Below, piece after piece: positions 33,797 through 41,239 of a stretch of DNA of 64,000 bases. Under the pieces are notes generated by a model. It saw nothing but the letters and a program-made list of their open reading frames with translations. It was not told the DNA's origin and did no database searches. The translations under genes and the position numbers were made by a program. Each line of letters opens with the position of its first letter. The first letter of the stretch is position 1. This DNA is from UBA7672 sp963784415 (lineage in GTDB: Bacteria; Pseudomonadota; Alphaproteobacteria; Caulobacterales; Hyphomonadaceae), in NCBI GenBank assembly GCA_963784415.1, contig CAWARK010000014.1:62001-126000 (forward strand), in the 5' to 3' direction.

Positions 33797-34338
33797 CTGA
33801 TTGGCTGGCAGCCGTCGCCGAGAGGCGTAGCGACGAAACCGTCGGGGCAGAGCGTTGGGTCAGCATCGCCTGACAACGCCGCGACCACGCTGACGACAGC
33901 GACGGCGCCAAGGCCATACCACAGCCAGTCGGCCGAGCCGGTGTTTTCAGCCAGCGATAGCGCGCCGGTCTGCGGCGACCAGTTCACGAAGTCGATGCGC
34001 CGGCCGGCGCTGCCGAACGAAAGAGCCCATGGTTCGCCGCTGAAGCCGGTCGAGAACTCGAGCGAGCGGACGGGAAGCGCATCACAGGCGTCTCGGTTGC
34101 GTTCGGACGTCAGGCCAAACGATGCGCCGCATCCGGCGAAGAGCCCGAAGCCAAAACGGGGGCCTTGCTCTTCCCTCGGAGATTCACCCAGCGGAATATG
34201 GAGGAACATCATCGCCGACGTTCCCGGGCCGGCAAGCCGTTCCGATCCCTGAATGCTGGATGAGATCTGTGCAGATGCAGGAAGCGCGAGAAGGCCGGAG
34301 GCGGAAATCGCACTCAGAAGCTGGAATACACGTCCCAT
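33793..34338 (-). CDS. secreted hypothetical protein, paralogue of next gene
   Basis: This is a 181-residue protein with signal peptide MGRVFQLLSAISASGLLALPASAQ. A central block FLHIPLGESPREEQGPRFGF and a downstream C(D)ALPVRSLEF motif recur in the gene at 34415-34846 (FIRIPLGDGGQKEQEPRIGF, SQPIRSLEV), so the two are adjacent paralogues. This copy also has a membrane-like segment (WLWYGLGAVAVVSVVAALSG) and a short C-terminal Cys-containing tail. GGGGGGAC precedes the ATG. Function unknown. Confidence 0.68.
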   Translation of the reverse strand: MGRVFQLLSAISASGLLALPASAQISSSIQGSERLAGPGTSAMMFLHIPLGESPREEQGPRFGFGLFAGCGASFGLTSERNRDACDALPVRSLEFSTGFSGEPWALSFGSAGRRIDFVNWSPQTGALSLAENTGSADWLWYGLGAVAVVSVVAALSGDADPTLCPDGFVATPLGDGCQPIS

Positions 34339-34414
34339 GTTGTCCCCCCAATACTGATCGAGAGCAGCTCACGTCGAACCGCATCGTAGCACGGATTGAG
34401 GGAAGGCCAGGCAG

Positions 34415-34846
34415 CTAGTCCAGCGGCCCTTCAAGCGCAGGCTCCGACAGGACCGGGCCGAACTCGCGCACTGTGCCGAAGCCATCCGGATACAGGCGGG
34501 CGATGCCGACCCAGCGTTTGTCGTTGGTGAAGGAGAAGAGCCAGTTGCGCTCGCTCAGGTGTCGCGTCACTTCCAGCGAGCGGATCGGCTGGCTCTCGCA
34601 GGAGGAGCGTTGCTCGGAGGAGAGGCGGGCGGCGGTCGAGTGGCAGTCGGAGAAGACGCCGAAGCCAATCCTGGGTTCCTGTTCCTTCTGTCCGCCGTCG
34701 CCGAGCGGGATGCGGATGAAGCCTGTCACCTGAAGGTCAGGCGCGTTGGGCAATCCTGCGTCATATTGGCCGGATGGCCCTTGAGCAAAAGCAGGCGCGG
34801 ACAACAGGCAGGCGGCGGCTGCGAACAGCGGCAATGCTGGCTTCAC
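34415..34846 (-). CDS. secreted hypothetical protein, paralogue of previous gene
   Basis: This is a 143-residue protein from a GTG at 34846, chosen because AAAGGGG lies 6 nt upstream and it opens a signal peptide (VKPALPLFAAAACLLSAPAFAQ). It shares IPLG...EQ(E/G)PR(I/F)GFG(V/L)F, a following Cys and the (P)xRSLE motif with the neighbour at 33793-34338. The two genes are 76 bp apart on one strand, a tandem duplication that has diverged. It is divergent from pdxH. Confidence 0.65.
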   Translation of the reverse strand: MKPALPLFAAAACLLSAPAFAQGPSGQYDAGLPNAPDLQVTGFIRIPLGDGGQKEQEPRIGFGVFSDCHSTAARLSSEQRSSCESQPIRSLEVTRHLSERNWLFSFTNDKRWVGIARLYPDGFGTVREFGPVLSEPALEGPLD

Positions 34847-34962
34847 GGAAAACCCCTTTACCAGATGGCGTTTAGGCCATCTCCCTAGGTTCAACAGTGG
34901 TGCGTGCAGCGAAGCGACTGTATCACTCATCGCCCCGCCTCTACAGAGCAGGACTCTGCGAC

Positions 34963-35634
34963 ATGGCCGACAAATCGATCCCGCCATCGCCCTCCGCCGA
35001 GGACTATGCGAACGCCGCCGCCAACTCGCCGGATGACGGCGCGTGGTTTGCTCGCACCGATCCGTTCGCGCTGTTTGGCGAATGGCTGGAGGACGCCAAG
35101 AAGAAGGAGCCGAACGACGCCAATGCGATGGCGCTCGCGACGGCCGATGAACATGGCGCGCCGGATGTGCGGATGGTCCTTCTGAAGGACGTTTCGAGCG
35201 ACGGGTTCGTTTTCTATTCCAACGCCGAAAGCCGTAAGGGAACGCAGGTTACGGAGAATCCCCGGGCGGCGCTTTGCTTCCACTGGAAGAGCCTGCGCCG
35301 GCAGGTGAGGGTGTCGGGCAAGGTCGAGCTGGCTTCCGATGCGGAAGCTGACGCCTATTTTGCCAGCCGGGCCAAGGATAGCCAGATCGGGGCGTGGGCG
35401 TCGGATCAGTCGCAGCCGATGGAGGAGCGGTTCGAGCTGGAGAAGCGGATCGCGCAGTTTGCGGTGAAGTATGGACTCGGAAAGACGCCGCGTCCGCCGC
35501 AGTGGAAGGGCTGGCGCATCGTGCCGACCCGGATCGAATTCTGGCGCGACCGGCCGTTCCGCCTCCACGACCGGCTGGAATTCACCCGCGAGGCCGGCGG
35601 CAAGCCGTGGATGACACGGAGGCTTTACCCTTAG
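34963..35634 (+). CDS. pdxH: pyridoxamine 5'-phosphate oxidase
   Basis: This is a 223-residue protein. FMN and PLP-binding signatures are present: DVRMVLLKDVSSDGFVFYSN, RAALCFHWKSLRRQVRVSG and the C-terminal RLHDRLEFTREAGGKPWMTR followed by RLYP. It oxidises PNP or PMP to pyridoxal 5'-phosphate. The start MADKSIPPSP at 34963 follows AGCAGGA; 22 in-frame upstream residues overlap the divergent leader and are excluded. Confidence 0.96.
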   Translation: MADKSIPPSPSAEDYANAAANSPDDGAWFARTDPFALFGEWLEDAKKKEPNDANAMALATADEHGAPDVRMVLLKDVSSDGFVFYSNAESRKGTQVTENPRAALCFHWKSLRRQVRVSGKVELASDAEADAYFASRAKDSQIGAWASDQSQPMEERFELEKRIAQFAVKYGLGKTPRPPQWKGWRIVPTRIEFWRDRPFRLHDRLEFTREAGGKPWMTRRLYP

Positions 35635-35721
35635 GCGTGCAGGCTTCCAGTTGGATGGCCTGAATCGGTGTGGCAGGTTCGCCAACAACGAGTCAGCTGA
35701 GCTGGCCGCAGGGAGTCGTGC

Positions 35722-36681
35722 ATGTTTGTGCTGAAGCGGTTGCTGCTGTGCATGGCGCTGTCGGCGTGTTCGGAAAGCGCGATCGCGCAAGAGACGCCGC
35801 AGCCGACGGAGCACAAGGAGGCCTGGTGGGATTCGCCGTGGGGCGAGCAGGACCGGCTCGGCAACGTCAATAATCTGAGCGCCGATGGCGTGAAGAAGGC
35901 GGTTGACCTCGTGAAGACCGGCAAGGTCTATGCGCTGGGCATTCCGACCGGGCCCGAAAGTGCGGCCTATGGATCGCGGGTCTATTCGGTTGAGCGGACG
36001 CCGGGGCCGAACGCGGACTTTACGTCCAATGGGTCGCAGAGGGTGACGTCGTTCGACGAAAAGGTCGTCTCGTCGATGGGCATCGGCACGCAGATCGATG
36101 GTTTCGGCCATCTCGGCGTGGACCATCACTATTATAACGGCGTGACCGGCAAGGAAGTCGCGACGTCGCGGGTGTTCCAGCCGGCCGACATTCCGCCGAT
36201 CGTGACGCGGGGCGTGCTGATCGACATGACGAAGCATTACGGCAAGCCGATGCTTGAGGTCGGCGACACGTATAACCGCGCCGAGATCCAGGCCGCGATG
36301 AAGGCGCAGGGCGTGAGCATCGGGAAGGGCGACATCGTGCTGTTCCACACCGGCTGGATGGCCGGGATGATGACGAAGGACAAAGACACCTACCGTTCGA
36401 AGGAGCCGGGGCTTGGCGAGGACGGCGCGATCTTCCTGGCTGATCTGGGTGTCGTTGCCGTTGGGTCAGACACCGTGGCGCTCGAAGCGTTGCCATCGCC
36501 GCCGGGAAAGACGTTCATCGTGCACCAGACCTTCCTCGCGAAGCGCGGCGTCCATGTGCTGGAGACGATCGACACCAATCAGCTGGCGGCGGACGGGGTG
36601 AAAGAGTTCCTTTTCGTGCTGGGCATCCCGCGCATGGTCGGGACGGTGCAGATGGTTATCAACCCGGTCGCGATCAGCTAG
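35722..36681 (+). CDS. exported cyclase-family (kynurenine formamidase-like) hydrolase
   Basis: This is a 319-residue protein with a signal peptide (LKRLLLCMALSACSESAIA). The cyclase-family metal motif appears as GTQIDGFGHLG (in place of the usual HxGTHxDxPxH), followed by HHYYNG and the RGVLIDM strand, then GDIVLFHTGW and the C-terminal LAADGVKEFLFVLG block. The group includes metal-dependent amidases and lactone hydrolases; the substrate is unknown. GGGAG precedes the ATG. Cassette B begins 2 bp after its stop and the cassette B frame runs antisense into it. Confidence 0.85.
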   Translation: MFVLKRLLLCMALSACSESAIAQETPQPTEHKEAWWDSPWGEQDRLGNVNNLSADGVKKAVDLVKTGKVYALGIPTGPESAAYGSRVYSVERTPGPNADFTSNGSQRVTSFDEKVVSSMGIGTQIDGFGHLGVDHHYYNGVTGKEVATSRVFQPADIPPIVTRGVLIDMTKHYGKPMLEVGDTYNRAEIQAAMKAQGVSIGKGDIVLFHTGWMAGMMTKDKDTYRSKEPGLGEDGAIFLADLGVVAVGSDTVALEALPSPPGKTFIVHQTFLAKRGVHVLETIDTNQLAADGVKEFLFVLGIPRMVGTVQMVINPVAIS

Positions 36682-37314
36682 GCGCATGCGGGTACGGTCT
36701 CGCTGGCGAGGGCCGGCGAGGTGGGTTGGGGCTGATTTCCGGAATTCGAGATTGAGCGGAGGTCCGCGCGCGCGAACGCGCAGGCAGCCTCCTCCGTCAC
36801 GCGACGAAGACGTCGCGATCGTCAACGCTACGCGTTGACCCCACCGCCTGACGGCGAGGGAGGACTTCGTAAACGTTGCGAGGGGAGCGCGAACCGGCGC
36901 GTGAGCGGTGGCCGATGCGGCTTCGCGTTCGCTGATGCCGTACTGCTGGCGCAGGTGCTCGACATAAGCGCGGGCGCAGTCTTCGAGATTCATGTTGGCG
37001 CGGCGATAGGCTTCGAAGCGTTGCTCGGTTTCGAGCCAGTCCGCGGGCGGTGCGAATGCGCTGAACATCACGAGGCGATGGCTCCAGCCGAGACGGCGGT
37101 AGGCCTCGCGCCAGAGGGCGAAGTCGAGCCTTGCTTCGGCGTGCGCGAGCAGGATCGGGATGGCGTCGAAGACGGATTTCGGAACCTTCTTTCCGCGCAT
37201 GGCGGCAAAGCCGCTGCGGATCACGAGGATCATCAGCGGCCAGAAGCTGAACATGACGCCCAGCAAGGCCGGGACGTCACGCAGCAGCCAGAGGGGAAGG
37301 CTTCGGCGTTTCAT
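36466..37314 (-). CDS. cassette B gene: unknown membrane protein with repeat-derived C-terminus
   Basis: The frame from the ATG at 37314 gives 282 residues. Only the first 140 or so look like an independent protein: a hydrophobic N-terminal segment (DVPALLGVMFSFWPLMILVI) and a helical, charged part ending YVEHLRQQYGISERE. The frame then crosses the 3' flank (SSLAVRRWGQRVALTIATSS, as in cassette A) and continues antisense into the cyclase gene to 36466, so the last third is probably artefactual. No Shine-Dalgarno; TATAGT lies 7 nt before the ATG. A C-terminal helix vaguely resembles that of the cassette A protein. Family unknown. Confidence 0.5.
   Translation of the reverse strand: MKRRSLPLWLLRDVPALLGVMFSFWPLMILVIRSGFAAMRGKKVPKSVFDAIPILLAHAEARLDFALWREAYRRLGWSHRLVMFSAFAPPADWLETEQRFEAYRRANMNLEDCARAYVEHLRQQYGISEREAASATAHAPVRAPLATFTKSSLAVRRWGQRVALTIATSSSRDGGGCLRVRARGPPLNLEFRKSAPTHLAGPRQRDRTRMRLADRDRVDNHLHRPDHARDAQHEKELFHPVRRQLIGVDRLQHMDAALREEGLVHDERLSRRRWQRFERHGV
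36684..36867. repeat. cassette B 3' flank
   Basis: On the minus strand this block matches 21325-21500: near-identical over about 105 nt (AGTCCTCCCTCGCCGTCAGG, GACGTCTTCGTCGCGTGACG), then looser to a shared ACCCGCATG at the end. It begins 2 bp after the stop of the cyclase gene. The shared part encodes SSLAVRRWGQR when read from cassette gene B, in the same frame as in cassette A. Confidence 0.8.
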
Positions 37315-37465
37315 GGCCGCCACTATAAGTGCGCCCGGGGCCCGGCCGATTTGCGAAACGCCAATCCACCCTATTTTGCGCGCAAGTCATTGAGATTGCT
37401 GGAGACGCGGAAAAGCGGGCTGCTGGATAAGTGCGGATCTCATCCAACAAAATGGGGTGTAACTC
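37311..37465. repeat. cassette B 5' flank: copy 2 of the dispersed repeat
   Basis: This block matches the reverse complement of 20650-20803 over its whole length: 90 gap-free columns next to the start codon with about 10 differences, and an identical distal block with CCAACAAAATGGGGTGTAAC. It contains the TATAGT box (minus strand, 37322-37327) at the same 7-nt distance from ATG as the TATAAT of copy 1. Confidence 0.85.
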
Positions 37466-37480
37466 TTGCGCCCAGAGCGC

Positions 37481-37585
37481 GGTTGTCATCCCGGCCGAGC
37501 GGAGCGCGAGCCGGGACCCATTCATCGACGGGTCCCGATGAGCGATGAGTCCCGGATAGCGCCTCGCGCTTCCCGGATGACAACC
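37481..37585. repeat. dispersed palindromic element with 11-bp terminal inverted repeats
   Basis: GGTTGTCATCC (37481-37491) pairs with GGATGACAACC (37575-37585). The interior contains GGGACCC/GGGTCCC hairpin arms. The TCATCCCGGCCGAGC type of sequence is a common dispersed intergenic repeat in alphaproteobacteria. The interval 37466-37861 holds no protein gene that I can support: it contains this element, a second similar half (CGCGCGCTTTGCGCGCG near 37612), and the hairpin at 37741. Confidence 0.7.
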
Positions 37586-37740
37586 TGTTGGCGTTGCTCC
37601 TGGGTTCCTGCTCGCGCGCTTTGCGCGCGTCCGGAATGACAGTGGCCGTGGGTGCGGAGATGGCTTGTCCGCGCTTTGCGCAGTGGTTGGAGTGGCCGAT
37701 GGGCCTGGGGGCGAGCCCCAAAGCGTGGTCCCAAACGTGT

Positions 37741-37772
37741 TCGTGCCCGCCCGGGTGACCGGACGGGCACGA
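37741..37772. repeat. GC-rich hairpin
   Basis: TCGTGCCCG (37741-37749) pairs with CGGGCACGA (37764-37772) around 14 nt. No T-run follows on either strand. It may be another palindromic repeat unit or a weak terminator downstream of the Lys/Ala peptide gene. Confidence 0.45.
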
Positions 37773-37861
37773 GGAATACACTAGTCTCTGGGAATTGGGC
37801 GGCCTCAGAAGTTATGAGGCGCTGGCCAAGGACTGGCTGCCCAATGCGAAGAGCTTAGCTA

Positions 37862-37945
37862 CTACTTCTTCTTCTTAGCAGCTTTCGCCGGTTTTTTGGC
37901 GGCGGCTTTCGCCGGCTTCTTCGCAGCTTTTTTGGCAGTGGCCAT
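37862..37945 (-). CDS. 27-residue Lys/Ala-rich histone-like peptide
   Basis: The frame MATAKKAAKKPAKAAAKKPA plus KAAKKKK is preceded by AAGGAG at 8 nt spacing, an excellent ribosome site, so I regard it as translated. The AAKKPAKAAAKKPAK pattern is the same as the C-terminal tails of histone H1-like bacterial nucleoid proteins, but the globular or N-terminal part is missing altogether. It might bind DNA or RNA by charge, or be the remnant of a longer gene. It lies between the dispersed repeats and tsaC. Confidence 0.6.
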   Translation of the reverse strand: MATAKKAAKKPAKAAAKKPAKAAKKKK

Positions 37946-38046
37946 TCTAAGTCTCCTTGATGGTCCCTCGGGTGTCTGCTCGCTAGCGAACTCGCACCCA
38001 CTGAAGTTGAGCCATATCCGATCGGAATTCCGACTCAACGAATCTG

Positions 38047-39039
38047 TCATACACCAGACTCGCGCGAGAGTAGAGTGCCTCTGCGAAGACGATCGTTGAT
38101 TGCTTCACCGAGTCCGCTCGCGGGAATCGTCTGCACCGCGATCGAGTCGTGACTCACATCGAGCGTGCGCAGCATCGCGAAGAGGTTCGACGCAGCCTCG
38201 GTGAGGTCACCGCGAATCGATAAGTTGAGAGAAGGTAAAACACCCGCGGGCGGCGCCCCGAAGGCGAGGAAGGCCTCTCCCTCGGCGGCGTCGATGGCGT
38301 CGAGTCGGAGGTGCGCGCGGGGGGCGTAGTGACGCTTCATCATGCCCGGCGCGACGACCCCTTCGGAGGCGTCGGGAGAGGCCAGCGGGCCTGTGAACAA
38401 CTCGATGTCGGCGCGTGCGATGGCGCCTGGACGGAGGAGCACGGCGCCTGTTTCACTGACCGCGATGATGGTCGATTCAACACCTGCGGAGCACGCGCCG
38501 CCATCGACGATGAGGTCGATGCGCGAGCCGAGACCAGCCGCCACATGAGCCGCTGTCGTGGGGCTCAACGCCTCCGATGGATTGGCTGATGGGGCCGCGA
38601 GTGGGCGACCCACGCGGCGAATAATTTCAAGAGTTGCAATGTGTTGTGGCACGCGAAGGCCGATCGAAGGGAGACCTGCAGTGGCGAGGTCAGAGACGGG
38701 ACACTCCGTCTTGCGCGGCAGTACGAGCGTGAGCGGGCCAGGCCAGAAGTGCACCGCGAGGCGGCGCGCGAGGGGACTGAAGTGGGCGAGCTCCTCGGCC
38801 ATCGCGAGGCTCGCGACGTGACTGATGAGCGGGTTGAAGGAGGGGCGGCCCTTGGCTGTGTAGATGGAGGCGACAGCGGCGCCGTTGGTGGCGTCGGCGG
38901 CGAGTCCGTAGACGGTCTCGGTGGGCACCGCGACGAGTCCTCCGGCGCGCAAAATGGAGGCCGCACGATCGAGCGATGCGGGGTCCACGCCGACGATCGG
39001 CGCGGGACCGCGCGGCGCATTATGTGAATCAGAGTTCAT
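38047..39039 (-). CDS. tsaC: threonylcarbamoyl-AMP synthase, Sua5 type
   Basis: This is a 330-residue protein. The YrdC/TsaC domain is clear: LVAVPTETVYGLAADA, the KxR..SxN-type motif TAKGRPSFNPL, GLRVPQH and PSANPSEALSPTTA. The C-terminal Sua5 domain (TGAVLLRPGAI to GAPPAGV and GEAINDRLRRG) makes it the long Sua5 variant. It forms threonylcarbamoyl-AMP for tRNA t6A37. The ribosome site before the ATG at 39039 is poor. The gene lies inside a GANTC-rich island and its upstream 258 bp carries seven such sites and a palindrome. Confidence 0.95.
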   Translation of the reverse strand: MNSDSHNAPRGPAPIVGVDPASLDRAASILRAGGLVAVPTETVYGLAADATNGAAVASIYTAKGRPSFNPLISHVASLAMAEELAHFSPLARRLAVHFWPGPLTLVLPRKTECPVSDLATAGLPSIGLRVPQHIATLEIIRRVGRPLAAPSANPSEALSPTTAAHVAAGLGSRIDLIVDGGACSAGVESTIIAVSETGAVLLRPGAIARADIELFTGPLASPDASEGVVAPGMMKRHYAPRAHLRLDAIDAAEGEAFLAFGAPPAGVLPSLNLSIRGDLTEAASNLFAMLRTLDVSHDSIAVQTIPASGLGEAINDRLRRGTLLSRESGV

Positions 39040-39158
39040 GTTTTTTCATGCCCGCTGAGAGCGCGATGCGGCGCCCGCGAAGGCGCGTGAGAGGTCTCGC
39101 GTGGCGCCTCGCGAGCACCTTCGCGCGTGACTCACGCGGGCCGATTTCGTGATCGCGC

Positions 39159-39176
39159 TGTGACATGAGGGTCACA
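39159..39176. promoter_or_regulatory. TGTGAC/GTCACA palindrome upstream of tsaC
   Basis: TGTGACATGAGGGTCACA has 6-bp arms around a 6-bp spacer, resembling a Crp/Fnr-family operator. It lies 120 bp upstream of tsaC and 121 bp past the end of the b561-YceI gene, within the GANTC-dense segment. The bound protein is unknown. Confidence 0.4.
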
Positions 39177-39297
39177 CTTTTCTGTGAGTCAAAGTGCCTT
39201 CGCGCGCTCTCGACCGAGTCATTCACGCGCTTCGAGCGGGCTCGTGCGCGCGAGTCGGCGCCGTGAGTCGCGGGTCTCATGCATGACTCACGCTCGC

Positions 39298-40609
39298 TCA
39301 CTGGCGAGTCGCGACCACGTCGATGACGACCTTCACGTCGGGCGCCACCCACTCGGCGTCGCCCTCGCCCTTCGACGCGGTGCCCTTGCCGATGCCGAGG
39401 TCGAGGCGATTGAGCGTGACCTCGCCGTGCATGGTGGCGGTTGTTCCCGCAACGTTGAGGGTGAAGGGGAGGCGCACGGGGTGGTCGACGCCCTTGATGG
39501 TGAGGACGCCGGTGGCTTCGTAGGCGGTGTCGGACGTCTTGAAGACGCCGCCTTTCACTTCAAAGACGGCCTCGGGGCTCTTGGTGACGTCGAACCAGTC
39601 GCCCTGCACGACGTTCTCGTCGAAATAGCTTTGTCCGGTGGAGACTTTGCCCAGCGGGATGGCGACGCGGACATAACCATCCACAGGGGTGTCGGGATTG
39701 GCGGGCGCGTCGGTGTCGAGCTGGATCTTCGCGGTCCATTCGGGGAATTTCCCCTCATAGTCCTTGCCCATGTAGCCGAACTTGAAGGCGAGCGTGCTCT
39801 TGGCGGCGTCGACGGTCCAGGCCGGGGCCTTCGATGCGGGCGCCTGCTGCTCTTCTTCTGCGACGACGGGGCCCGGGGTTGGCGTTGCGGTCGCCATCGA
39901 GGTCAACGCGATGGCGGTGAAGACCACGAGCGCGGCGCCGAAGGCCCAGATCGCGCCGTGTCCGCTGTCGGGCGGACCTGCAGTGCGGCCGAAAACGCCG
40001 GGAGCGATGCGGGCCATGAGACCATCCTTGTCGATGAACTGGTGTTTGACTGCGCCGGCGACGTGCAGGCCGAGCAGGGCGATGATGACCCAGGGGAGGG
40101 TGTGATGGATGCCCTCGAAGGTTTCGGCGAGCGGTTCGCGCGTGGCTTCGGGCAGGCCGGGGATGCCGGGGACGTACATCTCGAACGTGCCGAAGAAGCG
40201 CGTCTCGTGCTGGCCGATCTCGGCGGAGGCCATGATCCAGCCGGTGAGCGGCATGGCGAGCATCAGCACGTAGAGACCGATGTGGACTGCGGAGGCGAGG
40301 AATTTCTGCGGCGGCGGGCATGGGCGGCTCGGGCGGCGGCGGGTTCATCAGGCGCCATGCGATGCGGACGATGGTCAGCAGCAGGACGGTGATGCCGAAG
40401 GATTTGTGGAGCTGGATGATGGCGGTCTTGGGACTGCCGGGGCCGCCGGCGATGGCGTAGTCCATCAGCCAGCCGACAGCGATGAGGCCTACGATAAGAA
40501 GTGCGATGGCCCAGTGCAGGCCGATGGCGACGGCGGTGTAGCGCAGCTGGGCAGATGTCGGTGGCGGCGCGGCCGGGGCAGCTTCGGGTGCAGGGGCGGC
40601 GTCGGTCAT
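39298..40609 (-). pseudogene. cytochrome b561-YceI fusion, frameshifted
   Basis: The start at 40609 encodes MTDAAPAPE... and a b561 first half (AVAIGLHWAIALLIVGLIAV, LHKSFGITVLLLTIVRIAWRLMN). The frame is then lost near 40310-40322, in a CCGCCGCCG tract. In the next frame the protein resumes with PPPQKFLASAVHIGLYVLML, AMPLTGWIM and GIHHTLPWVIIALLGLHVAG (haem His residues), a membrane-anchor linker and a complete YceI domain (FPEWTAKIQLDTDAP to GIGKGTASKGEGDAEW). One base fewer in the tract would restore a single 437-residue protein. It could be a genuine pseudogene or a sequencing error. b561-YceI fusions are thought to link periplasmic quinone-type redox with isoprenoid binding. Confidence 0.8.
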
Positions 40610-40863
40610 GGTATGTCCTCTTTCTGAGGCAGAACTTGGGGTGAGCTATGCCACGGAAAAGGGCGCGCGTCGAAATCGGGGTTACGGCGGGGTTACTGGC
40701 GGGCTCACTCGAGCGTTGAGAGAGTCACCCCCGCCTGTCCTCCCCCTTTCAGGGGGAGGGACCGTGTTGAGACGACTTGCCTTGCTTTGAAGGATGGTGA
40801 TGCAGCGCTGGTTCTTCCTGCTCAAAGTAGGCAGAAGAGACAAACGGGGGGTGGGGTGGTTCA

Positions 40864-41220
40864 ATGTGGCTGGGGCTTAATCCTACGCAGATTGTCGTGT
40901 TCGCTAGCCTATGCGGGATGATCATCGCTCTGATGTACTTTGAGGGCAAAGACCCGAACAGTGAAACAGATTGGTTTGCGCTGTTCTGCATCGGAACGAG
41001 CGCCGGAACCGTTGTGGAGCTGATCTGGCAGGGCGTCGCCTATCTAAAAGATGGGCGCTTCGAGGACCACCTGATCCACCAACTTACTCCTGAGGCTCCT
41101 CCGTGGATCACCGGTTGGATCGGCCTCGATCAAACTACGGAATATCTCGCGCAGACACAGGTCATCGTTTGGGTAGGCATACCCACCCTGATCCTTATTG
41201 TCGCGCGGCCCCTCCGCTGA
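40864..41220 (+). CDS. hypothetical membrane protein
   Basis: This is a 118-residue protein. Three hydrophobic segments (IVVFASLCGMIIALMYF, LFCIGTSAGTVVELIW, VIVWVGIPTLILIVA) suggest an integral membrane protein. Codon use is less GC-skewed than its neighbours, and it is inserted on the opposite strand between YceI-family genes, which hints at acquisition. No clear ribosome site is visible; GGGGTGGTTCA precedes the ATG. I recognise no family. Confidence 0.5.
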   Translation: MWLGLNPTQIVVFASLCGMIIALMYFEGKDPNSETDWFALFCIGTSAGTVVELIWQGVAYLKDGRFEDHLIHQLTPEAPPWITGWIGLDQTTEYLAQTQVIVWVGIPTLILIVARPLR

Positions 41221-41239
41221 ATCTAGCGAACGATCTACC

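Larger units (their letters stand above)
38032..39310. other. GANTC-rich island spanning tsaC and its upstream region
   Basis: I count 20 GANTC sites (for example at 38032, 38040, 38057, 38110, 38124, 38144, 38151, 38214, 38902, 39129, 39186, 39216, 39252, 39265, 39285 and 39306), against about 5 expected by chance. Two dense groups flank the gene: 38032-38218 (8 sites) and 39129-39310 (7 sites). GANTC is the CcrM methylation site in Alphaproteobacteria. The sites are seen; a functional role is inferred. Confidence 0.6.

Noticed and set aside
36466..36680. Antisense end of the cassette B frame over the cyclase gene as real coding sequence
   Set aside because: It is the reverse strand of a well-supported gene and follows a repeat-derived segment; the frame is open mainly because of high GC.
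38032..39310. Replication origin at the GANTC island
   Set aside because: No DnaA-box cluster (TTATCCACA-like), AT-rich unwinding region, or typical origin neighbours were seen.
39755..40609. Two separate genes for the b561 and YceI parts
   Set aside because: The b561 half resumes in the next frame mid-domain, so one frameshifted fusion fits better than two genes.
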